Source: Ampullaceana balthica (lineage: Eukaryota > Mollusca > Gastropoda > Lymnaeidae). From it: a DNA stretch of 64,000 bases. Positions 31,119 to 41,955 of the stretch are shown one piece after another. The position numbers and the translations under genes were made by a program. The notes below the pieces were generated by a model. It ran no database searches. It saw only the letters and a program-made list of their open reading frames with translations, and was not told the DNA's origin. Position 1 is the first letter of the stretch. Each line of letters starts with the position of its first letter. Where the stretch lies: NCBI GenBank assembly GCA_944989445.1, contig CALYLW010001386.1, positions 78,845-142,844 on the forward strand. Reading direction: 5' to 3'.

Positions 31119-32005
31119 AAAGACAGAAGTGTTATACAAGCCGGCCCCGGGCAAATCCTATACTGAGCCTAACATATTCATCAACGGCAACAAAATCATC
31201 ACAGTGAGCCGCTTTACTTAACTTGCCAGCACACTGTCCCAGAAGGCCAATATTGATGACGAGGTGAACTCGAGAATCTCAAAGGCCAGCGCAGCATTCG
31301 GTAGATTGCATGACAGTGTCTGGAACAGAAAGGGAATCAGCACCAAAACAAAACTAAAAGTATACAGAGCTGTAGTGCTCCCCACCTTAGCATGTGAAAC
31401 TTGGATTGTATACCAACGCCATGCGAAGTTGTTGAACACCAAAAGCCTTAGAAAAATTCTCAATATAAAATGGCAGGAAAAAGTTCCAGACACCGAAATA
31501 TTAGCCAGGTCAGTACACCCCAGCATCCACACTATCCTCATGCAAAGCCAACTACGCTGGGCGGGGCATCTAGTGCGCATGCCCGACCATCGCCTACCCA
31601 AGAGGCTCTTCTATGATGAACTTACCGAAGGGCATAGAGCACGCGGAGGTCCACGAAAGCGCTACAAGGACACACTTAAAACTGCTTTGAAGGCCTTCGA
31701 CATCGGACATGACTCCTGGGAAGCAGCAGCCAGTAACCGAGCCCACTGGCGCTCTACGATATGGAATGGTGCAGCTGTCTGTGAAGCTAATAGATAACAG
31801 CTGCCAAGTTAAAACGCCAGGCCAGAAAGGAGCATAACCAAAACCCCCCTGAAGGGACCGCTTCTATCTCTGGTCCGACATGCGGACGCCTCTTTCGTGC
31901 AAATATAGGGTTAATAAGCCACCAGAGAACACATGTGGCGGCCCAGCAAACATGATGAGAGTGGTCATCGTCGATCACGATGGACGAACAAAAACAACAA
32001 CAACA
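31119..32005 (+). pseudogene. LINE C-terminal RT region, 3' UTR and AAC tail
   Basis: From about 31120 the plus strand reads KTEVLYKPAPGKSYTEPNI, FINGNKIITVSRFT, a stop (TAA at 31219-31221, where a tyrosine codon is expected), then LASTLSQKANIDDEVNSRIS. KASAAFGRLHDSVWNRKGIS, KLKVYRAVVLPTLACETW, RKILNIKWQEKVPDTEIL and QLRWAGHLVRMPDHRLPKRL follow, ending in a GGPRKRYKDTLK block and a stop at 31795-31797. This is the thumb/C-terminal part of the family to which 30866-31113 belongs. Besides the stop there is a small in-frame loss after VVLPTL. A 3' UTR of about 190 bp ends in ACAACAACAACAAC (31990-32005), the simple-repeat tail. Confidence 0.88.
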
Positions 32006-33052
32006 ACGTTGTATAGAGAAAAAACTAAATAGAGTATGGTATTATGTTTAGTGGTATTGCTTTGTCTATATCTACATTGTGTATTGTGCCTGCTTGTATG
32101 AATTGTTGAAGTGTGGATTTAGTTTGTAAATTGTATTGCATGTGAGATATAAATGTTGTTCAGTCTCATCAGCCCCTGACCTGCAGAGTGGACAGCCTAT
32201 TCTTGCCCCTCTGTCCTTATATTTCCTTGATGAGAGTGGTGTTGTATTGTAAATTAGTCTGTATGTTATTTCTTTTACTTTATTTGGTATTTCTCTAATA
32301 TGAGTATTTTTAAATGTTTCTTCAGTGTTTGTAATTCCATAAACTTGTGTCCATCTAATTCTAATGTTAAGAGGTGTGGCTTGTCTTTTTATTAAATGTG
32401 TATATATTTCTTTGGTTGTTTTGTGTAATACTTCTTCATTGCCTTTTATTGCTTTGATGCATGCTGTATGAAATTGTGATTGATTTCTACCCTTGTAATG
32501 TGCAGTGCTATTATCTATTGCTGTTAAATATCCAAAACTGATCCCAAAGTAATAATGAGTCAATGTATTTTCTGAATTTTTCCTAATGGCTAGTCCTATA
32601 AATGTTATTCTTAATGCTTGTATTTTTGTTTGTATGTCTAGGAAGTTTATTCCTCCATCTAGCTTGGATTGTATTAGTGTTTTATGTTTGATATTGTGTA
32701 TTGTTCTTTGGAATATGTATTTAGTTATGTGTGAGTTGATTTTTTTTAAAAATTGTTGGTGGTGGTTCCCATATTGTTCCTGTATATAATGTTTTGGGCA
32801 TAACATATGTGTTTATTTTTGTGCTCCTTCCAAAAATTAATTGTTTGTGCCGTGTATTTGTTCCTGTCAATAATCTTTTTAATGGATTGTTCAATATTCC
32901 TCCATATTTCAGTGTTTGTCTGTGTCTGATTATTGGAATAAAAGATCCCATAAATTCTAAGATTCTCCTTCCTAATTATGCCTAAAGTAAACGGAAATCT
33001 AGTCTATCCTGCCACATACAAATTCCAATGATTTCAGATTTATTTATGTTAA

Positions 33053-33150
33053 TTTTGGACCCACTCCCACTTACATTAACTTTGGACCCACTACCTCTTA
33101 CATTAACTTTGGACCCACTACCTCTTACTTTAACTTTGGACCCACTACCT
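33053..33150. repeat. 27-bp tandem repeat inside the LINE, 4 units, in frame
   Basis: Unit AACTTTGGACCCACTACCTC + TTACATT on the plus strand. On the LINE's coding strand each unit reads GSGSKVNVR or close to it, directly before SKIN-type text and SEIIGI. The array lies between the YADD motif and the following conserved block, so it is an in-frame expansion of a 9-codon stretch. Confidence 0.9.
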
Positions 33151-33589
33151 CATACAAATTCTTGAAAGATTGACATTATTTTGTAAATTGACAAATTATT
33201 TGTGGGGAAAAAGACAGCGTCATCTGCATATGCAATGACTTTGACATATCTTGCTCCAGGGATCCTCATTCCTGTTATGTTCCTTTCTCTCCTGATTTTC
33301 TCCAGAAGTGGTTCAAAGGCTAGAATATACAGATAAGTAAATAAAGGACACCCTTATCTAACTGATCTTTTAATTGCAATGTCTTTTGACAGTATATTAT
33401 TTATCATCAGAAAGCTATCCAGTTTTATGTATAAAGAAATACTCCACAAATTTGTTGTGTTGCAACATCTTGTGAAGGTATGCCTGACCTACCTTGTCAA
33501 AAGCTTTCTTCTGGTCTAGTGATAATATAGATGTTGAATGTTTCGGTCATTTGCATATTGAATAATGTCTCTGATTAAATGAGTGTGGT

Positions 33590-34060
33590 TGTTGATGTCC
33601 CTTTCTTTAATGATTGAAAGTATTGATGGCCCTGCCTTTAATGATAGTTGTTATTGGTGTCCCTGTCTTAATGATTGTGATTGTTGATTTCCATGCCTTT
33701 AATGATTGTAAGTATTGATTGTGTCCCTGCCTTTAATGATTGTGATTGTTGATGTCCCTGCCTTTAATGATTGTGATTGTTGATGTCCCTGCCTTTAATG
33801 ATTGTGATTGTTGATGTCTCTGGCTTTAATGATTGTGATTGTTGATGTAACTGCCTTTAATGATAGTGATTGTTGATGTCCCTGACTTTAATGATTGTGA
33901 TTGTTGATGTCCCCTAATTTAATGATTGTGATTGTTGATTTCCCTGCCTTTAATGATTGTGATTGTTGATTTCCCTGCCTTTAATGATTGTGATTGTTGA
34001 TTTCCCTGCCTTTAATGATTGTGATTGGTGATGTCCCTGCCTTTTATATTGTATTGTTGA
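33590..34060. repeat. 31-bp tandem repeat inside the LINE, about 15 units
   Basis: Unit GATGTCCCTGCCTTTAATGA + TTGTGATTGTT. On the coding strand the ancestral reading appears to be IIKGRDINNH, which continues into THLIRDIIQYAN at the array's edge. A 31-bp period destroys the frame. Confidence 0.9.
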
Positions 34061-34124
34061 TTGACATGAATGAGAGTATTTAAATGTGGTTTTAATTTAT
34101 TGACTAATGTTTTGGTAAGAATTT

Positions 34125-34320
34125 TATAATCTGTGTTGAGTAATGATATGGGCCTCTAATTGTATAATCAGTGATGAGTAATGATAAGGGCCAGCAATTT
34201 TATAATATTTGTTGAGTAATGATAGGGGCCTGTAATTCTATAAGCTATATTGAGTACTGATATGGGCCTGTAGTTTTGTAATCTGTATTGAGTAATGATA
34301 TGGGCCTGTTATTTTTAAGT
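34125..34320. repeat. ~46-bp tandem repeat inside the LINE, about 5 units
   Basis: Each unit contains TTGAGTAATGATATGGGCCT and TTATAATCTGT-like text. On the coding strand it repeats RPISLLNTDYK, a conserved reverse-transcriptase block that normally occurs once. The innermost unit continues properly into ILTKTLVNKLKP. Confidence 0.88.
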
Positions 34321-34944
34321 TGTTTTTTGTCTGTGTCTTTCTTTGGTATAGGTGTGATGTATGAATGTTCATTGAATTTGGTAGTTCCATGTTGTTGCAT
34401 GCTTCTTCTAAAGTTGCATGTAGTATTGGGCCTAGTGTTGTAAAAAAAGAAATTGTAAAACTCTGTAGTTAATCCAGCTGACCCAGGTGTTTTGTTTTGA
34501 TTCATGGTGTGTAGTGTCCCTTTAATGTCTTGTAATGTAAAATGTTTGTTCATTTCTATGGTTTGTTTTTCTTGTAGTGCTTTTGTAATATTTGTGTACT
34601 GATCCCGTATTTCTGAATCCATTCGTTCATTTGTGTAGTAATTTTCAAATGTGCCTACAATCTCTTTGTTGTCAGTCTGTGTTGTTCCATCTGTGTTTAT
34701 TATTTGGCTTATCTGTCTGCTTTTTTGAATGTTGTGTTCTATTGTTAGGAAATGTTTTGTTGGTGCTTCTGTTTAGTTTGTGAGTATTCTACTTCTAAGT
34801 AGGGCACCATTATATTTATTCTGTTGAATTGTTTCTAATTCTTCATCTAATTCTCGTATAGCACGATTTGGTGGGTTGCTGGATTTTTCTATTGATAGTG
34901 TTTGTTTTTATTTGTTTTTGTTTTTATAGTTTTTTTGTTTTTTT

Positions 34945-35085
34945 TTGTTTGGGGGGTGGGGGTTGTAGCTTTGTGACATCATATTTGTTTATTTTTAGCA
35001 TGTCTATGTATTTTCTTTCGGATCTAGGTTTTTTTTTGACGTGTTCGCTAGGTTTTTCCCAAATTTGTCACTGGCAGCATTGAAA
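34945..35085. repeat. TTTCGGATCTAGG repeat, paired with 54028-54150
   Basis: AGCTTTGTGACATCATATTTG, TTTCTTTCGGATCTAGG, GACGTGTTCGCTAGG, TTTTTCCCAAATTTGTCACTG and GCAGCA recur almost unchanged at 54028-54150. It abuts the 5' limit of the L1-like relic. Confidence 0.85.
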
Positions 35086-36165
35086 TAGTATGTTCTTAAA
35101 TCTTACTGTGGGATAGTGAAAGTATTTGAGAATTCTATGAAAATGTCAGATAAGCATGGAACAAGTGCATATTATTTCTAAGAGCTAGATATTCAGGTTA
35201 GTTATTACACCAGGAAGCTAATCATAATTTGATGTTTAAATGAAGATTCTGGTAGTTATATATATCTAATATGTTTAATTTGTGACACACCTGACATTGT
35301 AAAGATATGATTAATAGTTTTATAAAAATATCGTATCAGTTACAGACGCTTCTTCTAAACATAAGATTATTGCGTACTACATTTATCCATGATAAAATTC
35401 ATTTCAAACATTTGTTTTCTCATATTATAGTAAATACATGATGAAAGTTAGTTTATGTCTTGCGGGGTTCATGCAGCAATTCTGTAAGGAAATAATACCA
35501 ATAACACTTTGTTTAAAAAAATTAAAATTTTCTCCATCTCAGTAACGTTAAATGACGTCATTAATTCTAATTTGAACAATTGTTTTGTAGAGTATTGGTG
35601 CATTTAATGTGACGTTGTAGTCCATATCTTTGTGAACTTCTATTTTTATATTTCTTCTTTACAGCTAAGCATTTCCTAAAACAATAATAATTATTTCGTC
35701 TTTTAATAAAATGAACAACCCCAATTACATAAGAATTGTGCTGTTTTCTTAAAACGGATACAGACTTTGTTTAGTTTTGTTTGTATATTCGTAAGACAAT
35801 ATAAAAGAATCTTTACAAATATTTACAACGCTTACTTTCGTTTCTATACTCGTAAGACATTGTAACACAATCTTTACAAATATTTACAAAGCTTACTTTA
35901 ATGACTGTATAAAACAAAGCACGACGCCCTATAACAAAAATATTTTTTTACATCTTTCATTTAAACAATCTCTTAGATACAAATCGGGCATTTCATCTAT
36001 ATGTAATAGTTACAACTTTCAACGTTAAAATAACTGTAAAATCTAGACAGTTTTTTTCATACAGTTATTATATCTTAACACTTTTTTGGAACAACAAACG
36101 TTGAAAAAATATTGAGAACCGTCGTAGCTTCTGTTTAATCATCACATGGTATCATACTGCAACAG
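35086..36165. other. No gene; small relics and one 64-bp tandem duplication
   Basis: 35340-35400 is a fragment of the 0.33-kb dispersed repeat (TTACAGACGCTTCTTC). At 35774-35900 a block of about 64 bp (TCGTAAGACAATATAAAAGA, ATCTTTACAAATATTTACAA) occurs twice in tandem. The rest is AT-rich. Confidence 0.6.
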
Positions 36166-36316
36166 TTATCTACAGTCTCCACTCTCTTGTTATTAACATA
36201 AACGTAATAACATGTCTACAGACCCCAATCTCCTTGTTATTAACACAGTTGTTATAAAATGTCTACAGACCCCAATCTCCTTGTTATTAACACTTGTTTC
36301 ATTAAAAATGCCTACT
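36166..36316. repeat. Short tandem repeat, ~50-bp unit, 3 copies
   Basis: TGTCTACAGACCCCAATCTC followed by CTTGTTATTAACA occurs twice exactly (36212 and 36260). A diverged copy (TCTACAGTCTCCACTCTC) lies at about 36170. Confidence 0.8.
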
Positions 36317-36654
36317 GTCTCCTGTTTTTTTATTAGGATCTTTCTTTTTAAAAAAAACATATGAAGACCACAAGGGAAAAAAAGGCTAAGTGACAATTTT
36401 AAATTTTTTTAGTTACACCATGTATCTGATAGAGGATCATAAATAGAATGCTCTGAATAGGGTTTTATGGGGCAAAAATATTTCTCTAACCCAAAATTTT
36501 TTTTTATTTTATTTAGTTAATTTATAGGAAATATGTATAATTTTGAACTTTAAAACTTGAATATCTCAAAACTACAAAAATGTGACATAGCCGTTTCTTT
36601 TCTTGAGCTCTACATATGACCTATGTCTGTATCCGTAGAATACTGATGAGATTA

Positions 36655-37275
36655 GATTTTTAGAAATGGTTTAGTATGTCAGCGAGTAGTTTTATGAGCA
36701 GTTGAAATAGTTTAGCGTTTAAACTAACCGTAAAATTATCATTCAGTAATTAGTCAAGTGTGTAACTAAGGCGAGGTTAATTAAATTGACTTTATTTGTT
36801 ATCACAAATTACTAAATCTTATTTAACATTTAAAATGGGATCAAAGGGAGCTAATGTCATGATTTGTTTTAATCTGGTATCCCTAATGAAAGGGAGCGAA
36901 TGTAATTGGCATGCTGCTTACATAAATAATACATTTCCATCATGGTCAACAGTGTACAAACTAATTACTACACGTGAATATACAATGAAAGTAATTTTAT
37001 TAATTTCACAGTGTCATTGCTCTTTAAAAAATGATTTTAAAAATCTATTTTTCTTTGAATTAAATATTCCTGTAATTATAATATTAGATATTGCATGCAA
37101 TAGTAGAATAATGTAATACACTTCTATAATTTATACCTTACAGACTCGTAGGTCCGATATATTACATATGTAAGAATGTAGAACATAGTGATATGTTTAT
37201 TAATTCACACCTCCTAATTTGTCTTACGTAAAACGTAATATAAAACAGATAAGTACTGATGCATTTTAGTGCGGT
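36655..37275 (+). repeat. Double-hairpin repeat family, copy 7
   Basis: Upstream AGCAGTTGAAATAGTTTAGC and TAGTCAAGTGTGTAAC match copies 9 and 10. Hairpin 1 TCCCT-AATGAA-AGGGA (36880-36895). Hairpin 2 has decayed (AATTGGCATGCTGCTT). Distal box TGCATTTTAGTGCGG at 37260-37274. Confidence 0.7.
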
Positions 37276-37530
37276 GCTTGCAGAAAGAAGATACACATTT
37301 GTCTATTATGTGATGACTCCCGATACAACTTTTGAAAAAAAAAGTAAAATAAAGAACATTTTAGTGTCGAGATTAAGAGAGCCTAATACTCGCCGTAAAA
37401 TATTAAGACGTGATGTCATTGGTTGAGCTTATTTTAATTTGTGAAAAGGGAACAATGTAAAATGATCCGTGATCAATTCGATGTGATTAATTATTTTTTT
37501 AAAAAGTTTATGTCTCGTTTTGTGTGCCGG
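37276..37530. other. Fragment of the GC-palindrome family interior
   Basis: 37395-37465 (GACGTGATGTCATTGG..., TTATTTTAATTTGTGAAAAG) resembles, inverted, the interior of the copies at 18400 and 53660. No gene seen. Confidence 0.45.
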
Positions 37531-37534
37531 TGCT

Positions 37535-37685
37535 CCAGTGTGCGCGTGTGTGTATAAGTGTGTGTGTGTGTGTGTGCCCGAGTTAAAGTGTGTGTGTGTG
37601 TGCCCGAGTTAAAGTGAGTGTGTGTGTGTGCCCGAGTTAAAGTGTGTTTGTGTGTGTGCCCGAGTTAAAGTGTGTGTGTGTGTGG
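37535..37685. repeat. GT-rich minisatellite
   Basis: (TG)n blocks separated by CCCGAGTTAAAG, about four to five units of some 30 bp. Confidence 0.93.
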
Positions 37686-38498
37686 ATTGAATTTACAGAT
37701 ATGAAGTATTATAAAAAAACAAAGAAAGAACATTGACAATTCTATACATGCATAAAGTAAGGAAATGGCAGAAAATTTACCAATTATTAATTACCTTTCA
37801 AAACCCTTTGCTACTTTTATTTCTTTTAAATAATTTTTTTTTAAAATAATTGAAATAATGTAATGCTTCATGGGTTCTTCAATAGTAAATTTAATTGTTT
37901 CGGGACGATTGCTTTCAAAGATGTGGCAAAGAACTTACCGTGGCTATCTAACAAGAAATTGGATTAGGTTTAGTTATAATATATACACTGTGATAAGATT
38001 GATGCTAAGTGGCGGCAACAATTTTTTTTTAAAAAGAGGGGCAACTTATTGTAATAGATATGGCGTCTGTATTTCAAATAGTCTTGAGGTCCTCCACTTC
38101 TGACACCATGTAATAGAACTTATGTCTAGTCAAGAAACAAGTCTTTAACACACTGTGGTCTGGTTAACAACTGTCTTTAATCACTATATACAATTCACTG
38201 TGATCAACTGTACAATCAACTACCTAAGCCGCTCGTATGCAATCAACTGCAATCCACCTCGGTTGCCTCATGAACCGAACATTTATAGCCAGCTATTCTC
38301 CCAGTCCTTGACCAGCACGCTTACAGTTCACCTCACAAACCACGTGTTTCATACTCGGTCAAGTCATTGCATTCTCATACAATGTAAACACAACATCACG
38401 TCCTTCACACTTAGTGACCTTTGAAGAGTTTTTTCTCTGGTAGTGGCAGGCGTCAATGTTGTCACCTAAACCTCATTGGCACTAAATCTAGGTTAGCA
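37686..38498. other. No gene seen
   Basis: The moderately GC-richer stretch 38100-38420 (GACACCATGTAATAGAAC...) could be part of an LTR or another element, but no paired end is visible in the window. Confidence 0.35.
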
Positions 38499-38676
38499 AT
38501 GTTCACATTAAATTGTGAAACTGCACATTCGTGCCATTATTTGAACGAATCCACGCAACAGTTTAGAAATACCGCGCAGCTAATGTTGTAAAATAATGCA
38601 GAAAAATGAATACTCTGCAACTTTGAACATTTTTTTGTCTTTGCACGCAGACCAACGAACACTAGAGGGAACATTG
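38499..38676. mobile_element. ~178-bp MITE with CAATGTTC ends
   Basis: CAATGTTCACATTAAATTG at the left; CACTAGAGGGAACATTG at the right. The interior has GCGCAGC and CTCTGCAACTTTG as in the nested element at 5074-5264, whose orientation is opposite. No clear target duplication. Confidence 0.7.
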
Positions 38677-38779
38677 TAAGTTTTCACACTGTTAATATGC
38701 TTTTTTCAACAAAACTTTTTGTAAACTTATATATTAAGTTTAAGCTTAATTCTTCCGATTTAACAATAGTAATATATGA

Positions 38780-38875
38780 AAGACTATTTAAGGGCAGACT
38801 TTGACTCTAGGCTATTTAAGGGCATACTTTGACGCTAGGCTATTTAAGGGCAGACTTTGACTCTAGGCCACTGAA
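38780..38875. repeat. 28-bp tandem repeat, 3 copies
   Basis: GGCTATTTAAGGGCAGACTT + TGACTCTA, three times (one with GGGCATAC and GACGCT). Confidence 0.9.
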
Positions 38876-39420
38876 TTCGAAAGGTGGCGCTCCTTCGGTG
38901 CCATCTGTCTGGAAAAATTCTGGTACAAGATAAAACAGCTCAAATGAGTCGAAATATTCAATTTTATTTGACTTTATGCCACAATTAACAGCTCTAACAT
39001 TGTCTTCTGCCTGGGTTGAGAGAATATTATCTCAATTATACACAGTATTGACAGGAAGAATTACTCTTTAAAATCTTCGACAAACAGGGACAGAATTATG
39101 TCAAAATAATATGTCAAAAACTATGGACAGACATGCATGTCATAGCAACCCCGATCAGTATTAATTAGAGACATATATAAACTATACAAAATAATCAACA
39201 AATATCTGCCAGATTTATTACTGGAGAATATACAAAATTGACAAGAGTGAAATAATTATTTAAGATAAATCATTAAACATAAAAGCACTAGATGGAAGAA
39301 CAAAGAAGCAATACTATTAAAAGGCTATTGATTCTAACATGGAAATACTGTACAAAGATATTCTAATACAACCCTGAGACATAGTTTTAAAAAAAAATTA
39401 AAAACTCTCTTCCTATTTTC
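38876..39420. other. No gene seen
   Basis: Possibly more of the adjacent hAT relic, too decayed to read. Confidence 0.35.
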
Positions 39421-39429
39421 GACACATAA

Positions 39430-40400
39430 GCAGAAATGGCTTTTAAAAAAAAATTCAATTCATCAACTTGAAGCTGAGAATAAATTTAATTACATTTTGA
39501 GACTTTTCCGTCAGGTAAGACAGGTAAGTTTTCGATTGCATTTAATTGTATATTTAAGAATCATTTATAACACTAAAAAATTTGAAAACTGAAATAAACA
39601 GTTTATAAAACATTTCTGAACAGACACTCTTGACAACAGACGAACGTCTGTATGAAGCTGCACTAATTAAATTGTTTATCCTCTTCAATACAAAACTGTG
39701 TAAATAATATGTCAGTCAATGATTTGCTTTTTATTACGTAGATAGATTTTAATTAAATTGTTTAATGACTTATGTAGGTATGCACTTAAATGTGTGGCAG
39801 CTAGATGTTGACAATGGATGATACAGTGTACTGTGAATGTATTCGGCAAATTATTTGTTTTAATATTCAAGAAAACCATTGTAGCGCCCTACCATCGCTA
39901 AAGCATCATCTGTGACTAATGACACAATATTACTTAGATGACTTTTTTTATTTAAAAAAAACCAACTCATCCATAAATGAAATATTGATTCTATTTCAGT
40001 ATTTAGTTAACTAATAAAATTCTTTGGACATTTGTTTTTTCCTTTGTTAATAGCACGTATGCTAGAATTATTGTCCAATTTCCTGGCAAAGATTACTCAT
40101 CTAACTAAATAGAAAATGAGATGTTATTAAATAGCTGCACAATGAACCTACAAATTCTTTATCAATTTCATTAATTCTTCTTTGCAGTGGATTTTTCTCA
40201 ACCAGATTTTCTTGATATTATCAGATGCTGGCTTGTGTAGCTCTGTGCGTATTACTTCACTTACTGCCGTTATAATTAGTTTTCCACCAATAGTATATAT
40301 TTTTTTTTCCGATTTAACAATCATTAACGAAATTTCATATGAAGCAAGCAAGCCATAGCCATCTTGTGTGTTTTGGTTGAAAATATTTTTGTCAAAGTCA
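39430..40400 (-). pseudogene. Second hAT transposase pseudogene (ZBED5/FAM200-like)
   Basis: On the minus strand, in order: DFDKNIFNQNTQDGYG, LLASYEISLMIVKSEKKIYT, IGGKLIITAVSEVIRTELHK, PASDNIKKI (40390-40150). After broken text come SNIVSLVTDDALAMVGRYNG, FLEYLKQI, then CIIHCQHLAATHLSAYLHKS, LNNLIKIYVIKSKSLTDILF, TQFCIEEDKQFN (about 39800-39650) and a stop. ASY-x-IS-x-MI-x-KS, TD-x-A-x-AMVGRY-x-GF and C-x-IH-x-QHLAA are characteristic successive blocks of this hAT transposase group. Further down, FLKAISAYVSKI (about 39430) fits the following region. Multiple frameshifts and stops mean it is dead. Its sequence differs clearly from the transposase at 5520-6457, so it is another lineage. Terminal inverted repeats were not found. 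Confidence 0.82.
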
Positions 40401-40699
40401 GTTGTTTACATTTTTAAAATCTTTTTGATTTCGAAAAGAGGATAAATCCTTTTTCTTTTTTATCACCATACATTTTAGTCAACGTTCTTGTAGCTTGGAA
40501 AGCTTTATAGCTTCGCGAATATATAAATCTAATTTTCTAAACCCTTTCTTCTTTATCTGATGCTATCACCACCACTTTAAAGTTATTCTCCGCACCCCCT
40601 TCCCCCTTTTTTAAAAAAAAACTGCGTCACCGTCGCCCATGGATTGCTGCAGCGCCCACCACCATGCTAAGCCATAAAGGAACAAAATGAACTAGCCAC
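40401..40699. other. No gene seen; upstream remnant of the hAT relic
   Basis: Minus-strand text is lysine-rich but unreadable beyond short pieces. A short C-rich stretch (CCCCCTTCCCCC) lies at about 40596. Confidence 0.35.
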
Positions 40700-41165
40700 A
40701 AGAAATTGTTTAAATTGAGCTCCGTCTATACTGGTGGTAGAAAGAAGAAAGAAATTCATTGAAATTGTTATCCCTTATTAAAGGGATCGAAGATTAGTGG
40801 CTTGCCACTTAGATAAACAAAATTCCTAATTTAAGTAACATATTCTTACTTTTCATCACTTAGGCAAAGCAATTACATGATAGTAAATGCATTATATTTA
40901 TAGTTGTCTTAAGTTTATGAAAGTAGTTTTCTAAAAATATATTATTCCTTCAAATAAAAATATTCTCTACAGGATAGTTATGTACCTGCAATACAAAGTG
41001 TAGGCCATACTTATAAATAATACGATGTCGTAAGTATTTATAGATTTCAATTAAAACGAAGTTAAAGAATATAATATTATGTTATTCTCATTAATACTGC
41101 CGCTTAAGTTGTCTCAATTACAATATCATATTAAGTAAGTTTATAGTGGTGCTTTTTAGTGCGGC
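40700..41165 (+). repeat. Double-hairpin repeat family, copy 8
   Basis: Hairpin 1 ATCCCTT-ATTA-AAGGGAT (40770-40787) differs from copy 5 by paired changes T:A to C:G. Hairpin 2 AGTGGC-TT-GCCACT (40796-40809). Distal box TGGTGCTTTTTAGTGCGG (41147-41164). Confidence 0.78.
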
Positions 41166-41754
41166 GTGCATGGAAAATACAGATTTATTGCACGTCAGAT
41201 ATTACAATAGATCATATTTTAATTTGTAAATTGTCCGTTTTGTGTTTGTGTGAGTTCAAACTTGTGTCATGATTTCATTTCCATTTAAATATGCTGTATG
41301 GAATATTTTTAGATGTCATATTGAATTTACTGGTTAAGCAACCTAACAATCATGCAACACTATCAAACTAAAATTCAACAGTAAGAATCAGGAAACTCTA
41401 ACAAACTGAGAGACAAAACTTACAATCAAACAACTCTTACAGACAGATAGATAATACTAACAAACAGACAACTTTTACACACAGAAAATTCTATCATCTC
41501 TACTATTTAGGGAATACAAAAAATGAGAAATCTCTGACATAAAACAAACTTAACAATAAGAACAAACTCATAGACATACAACACAAACCAACTTAAACAC
41601 AGACAACCCCAACATATCCTGCAAACTGACAGATCACACAAACTTTAACAAATGTAACAGACAGACTAAACTTAAAGACAGATAAGTGTTAAAGACAGAC
41701 AACTCTTACAATTAGACATTTAGGACAGACAACATATCCATTAGTTTCTGACAT
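41166..41754. repeat. Degenerate ACAGACAACT-rich region
   Basis: 41390-41740 is full of loosely periodic AACTCTTACAGACAGA-type text, apparently an old decayed tandem array. No gene. Confidence 0.55.
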
Positions 41755-41955
41755 GAAAGCGGGAATTGATAACAGACAGAAATAACCCATATCACCTGTG
41801 ATAACAGACAGAGATAACCCATATCACATGTGATAACAGACAGAGATAACCCATATCACATGTAATAACAGACAGAGATAACCCATATCACATGTGATAA
41901 CAGACAGAGATAACCCATTTCACCTGTGATAACATGCAGAGATAGCCCATATCAA
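41755..41955. repeat. Minisatellite, 32-bp unit, about 6 copies
   Basis: Unit GATAACAGACAGAGATAACC + CATATCACATGT, with CACCTGT and TGTAATAAC variants. Confidence 0.93.

Larger units (their letters stand above)
32072..34880 (-). pseudogene. Decayed L1/Tx1-like LINE with internal tandem expansions
   Basis: Minus-strand order, 5' to 3': RELDEELETIQQNKYNGALL and RSRI (about 34860-34780), FLTIEHNIQKSRQ, NENMNKTPGS-type text seen as NQNKTPGSAGLTTEF, ITPIPKKDTDKKQLKNNRPI, SLLNTDYK, LTKTLVNKLKPHLNT, RDIIQYANDRNIQ, LSLDQKKAFDKV (motif A, about 33520), AYADDAVFFPTNN (motif C with the catalytic DD, 33213-33233), SKSEIIGI, RIYGIFYSNNQTQTNTEIW, and a C-terminal region (32806-32072) with GGINFLDIQTKIQALRI and a CCHC knuckle, CPLCRSGADETEQHLYLTC. 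This is the order of an L1-superfamily reverse transcriptase plus C-terminal domain. Several stops and frameshifts make it inactive. No endonuclease domain is seen upstream of 34880. Three tandem arrays have grown from its own coding sequence (listed separately). Confidence 0.87.

Noticed and set aside
31218..31601. 127-codon minus-strand frame
   Set aside because: It is the antisense shadow of the LINE C-terminal region on the plus strand.
32586..35083. Several plus-strand hydrophobic frames of 60-70 codons
   Set aside because: Antisense of the L1-like relic (T-rich complement of lysine-rich coding) or low-complexity T/G text.
36796..37116. 106-codon plus-strand frame
   Set aside because: It lies in copy 7 of the double-hairpin repeat and crosses its hairpin. 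Homologous copies do not keep the frame.
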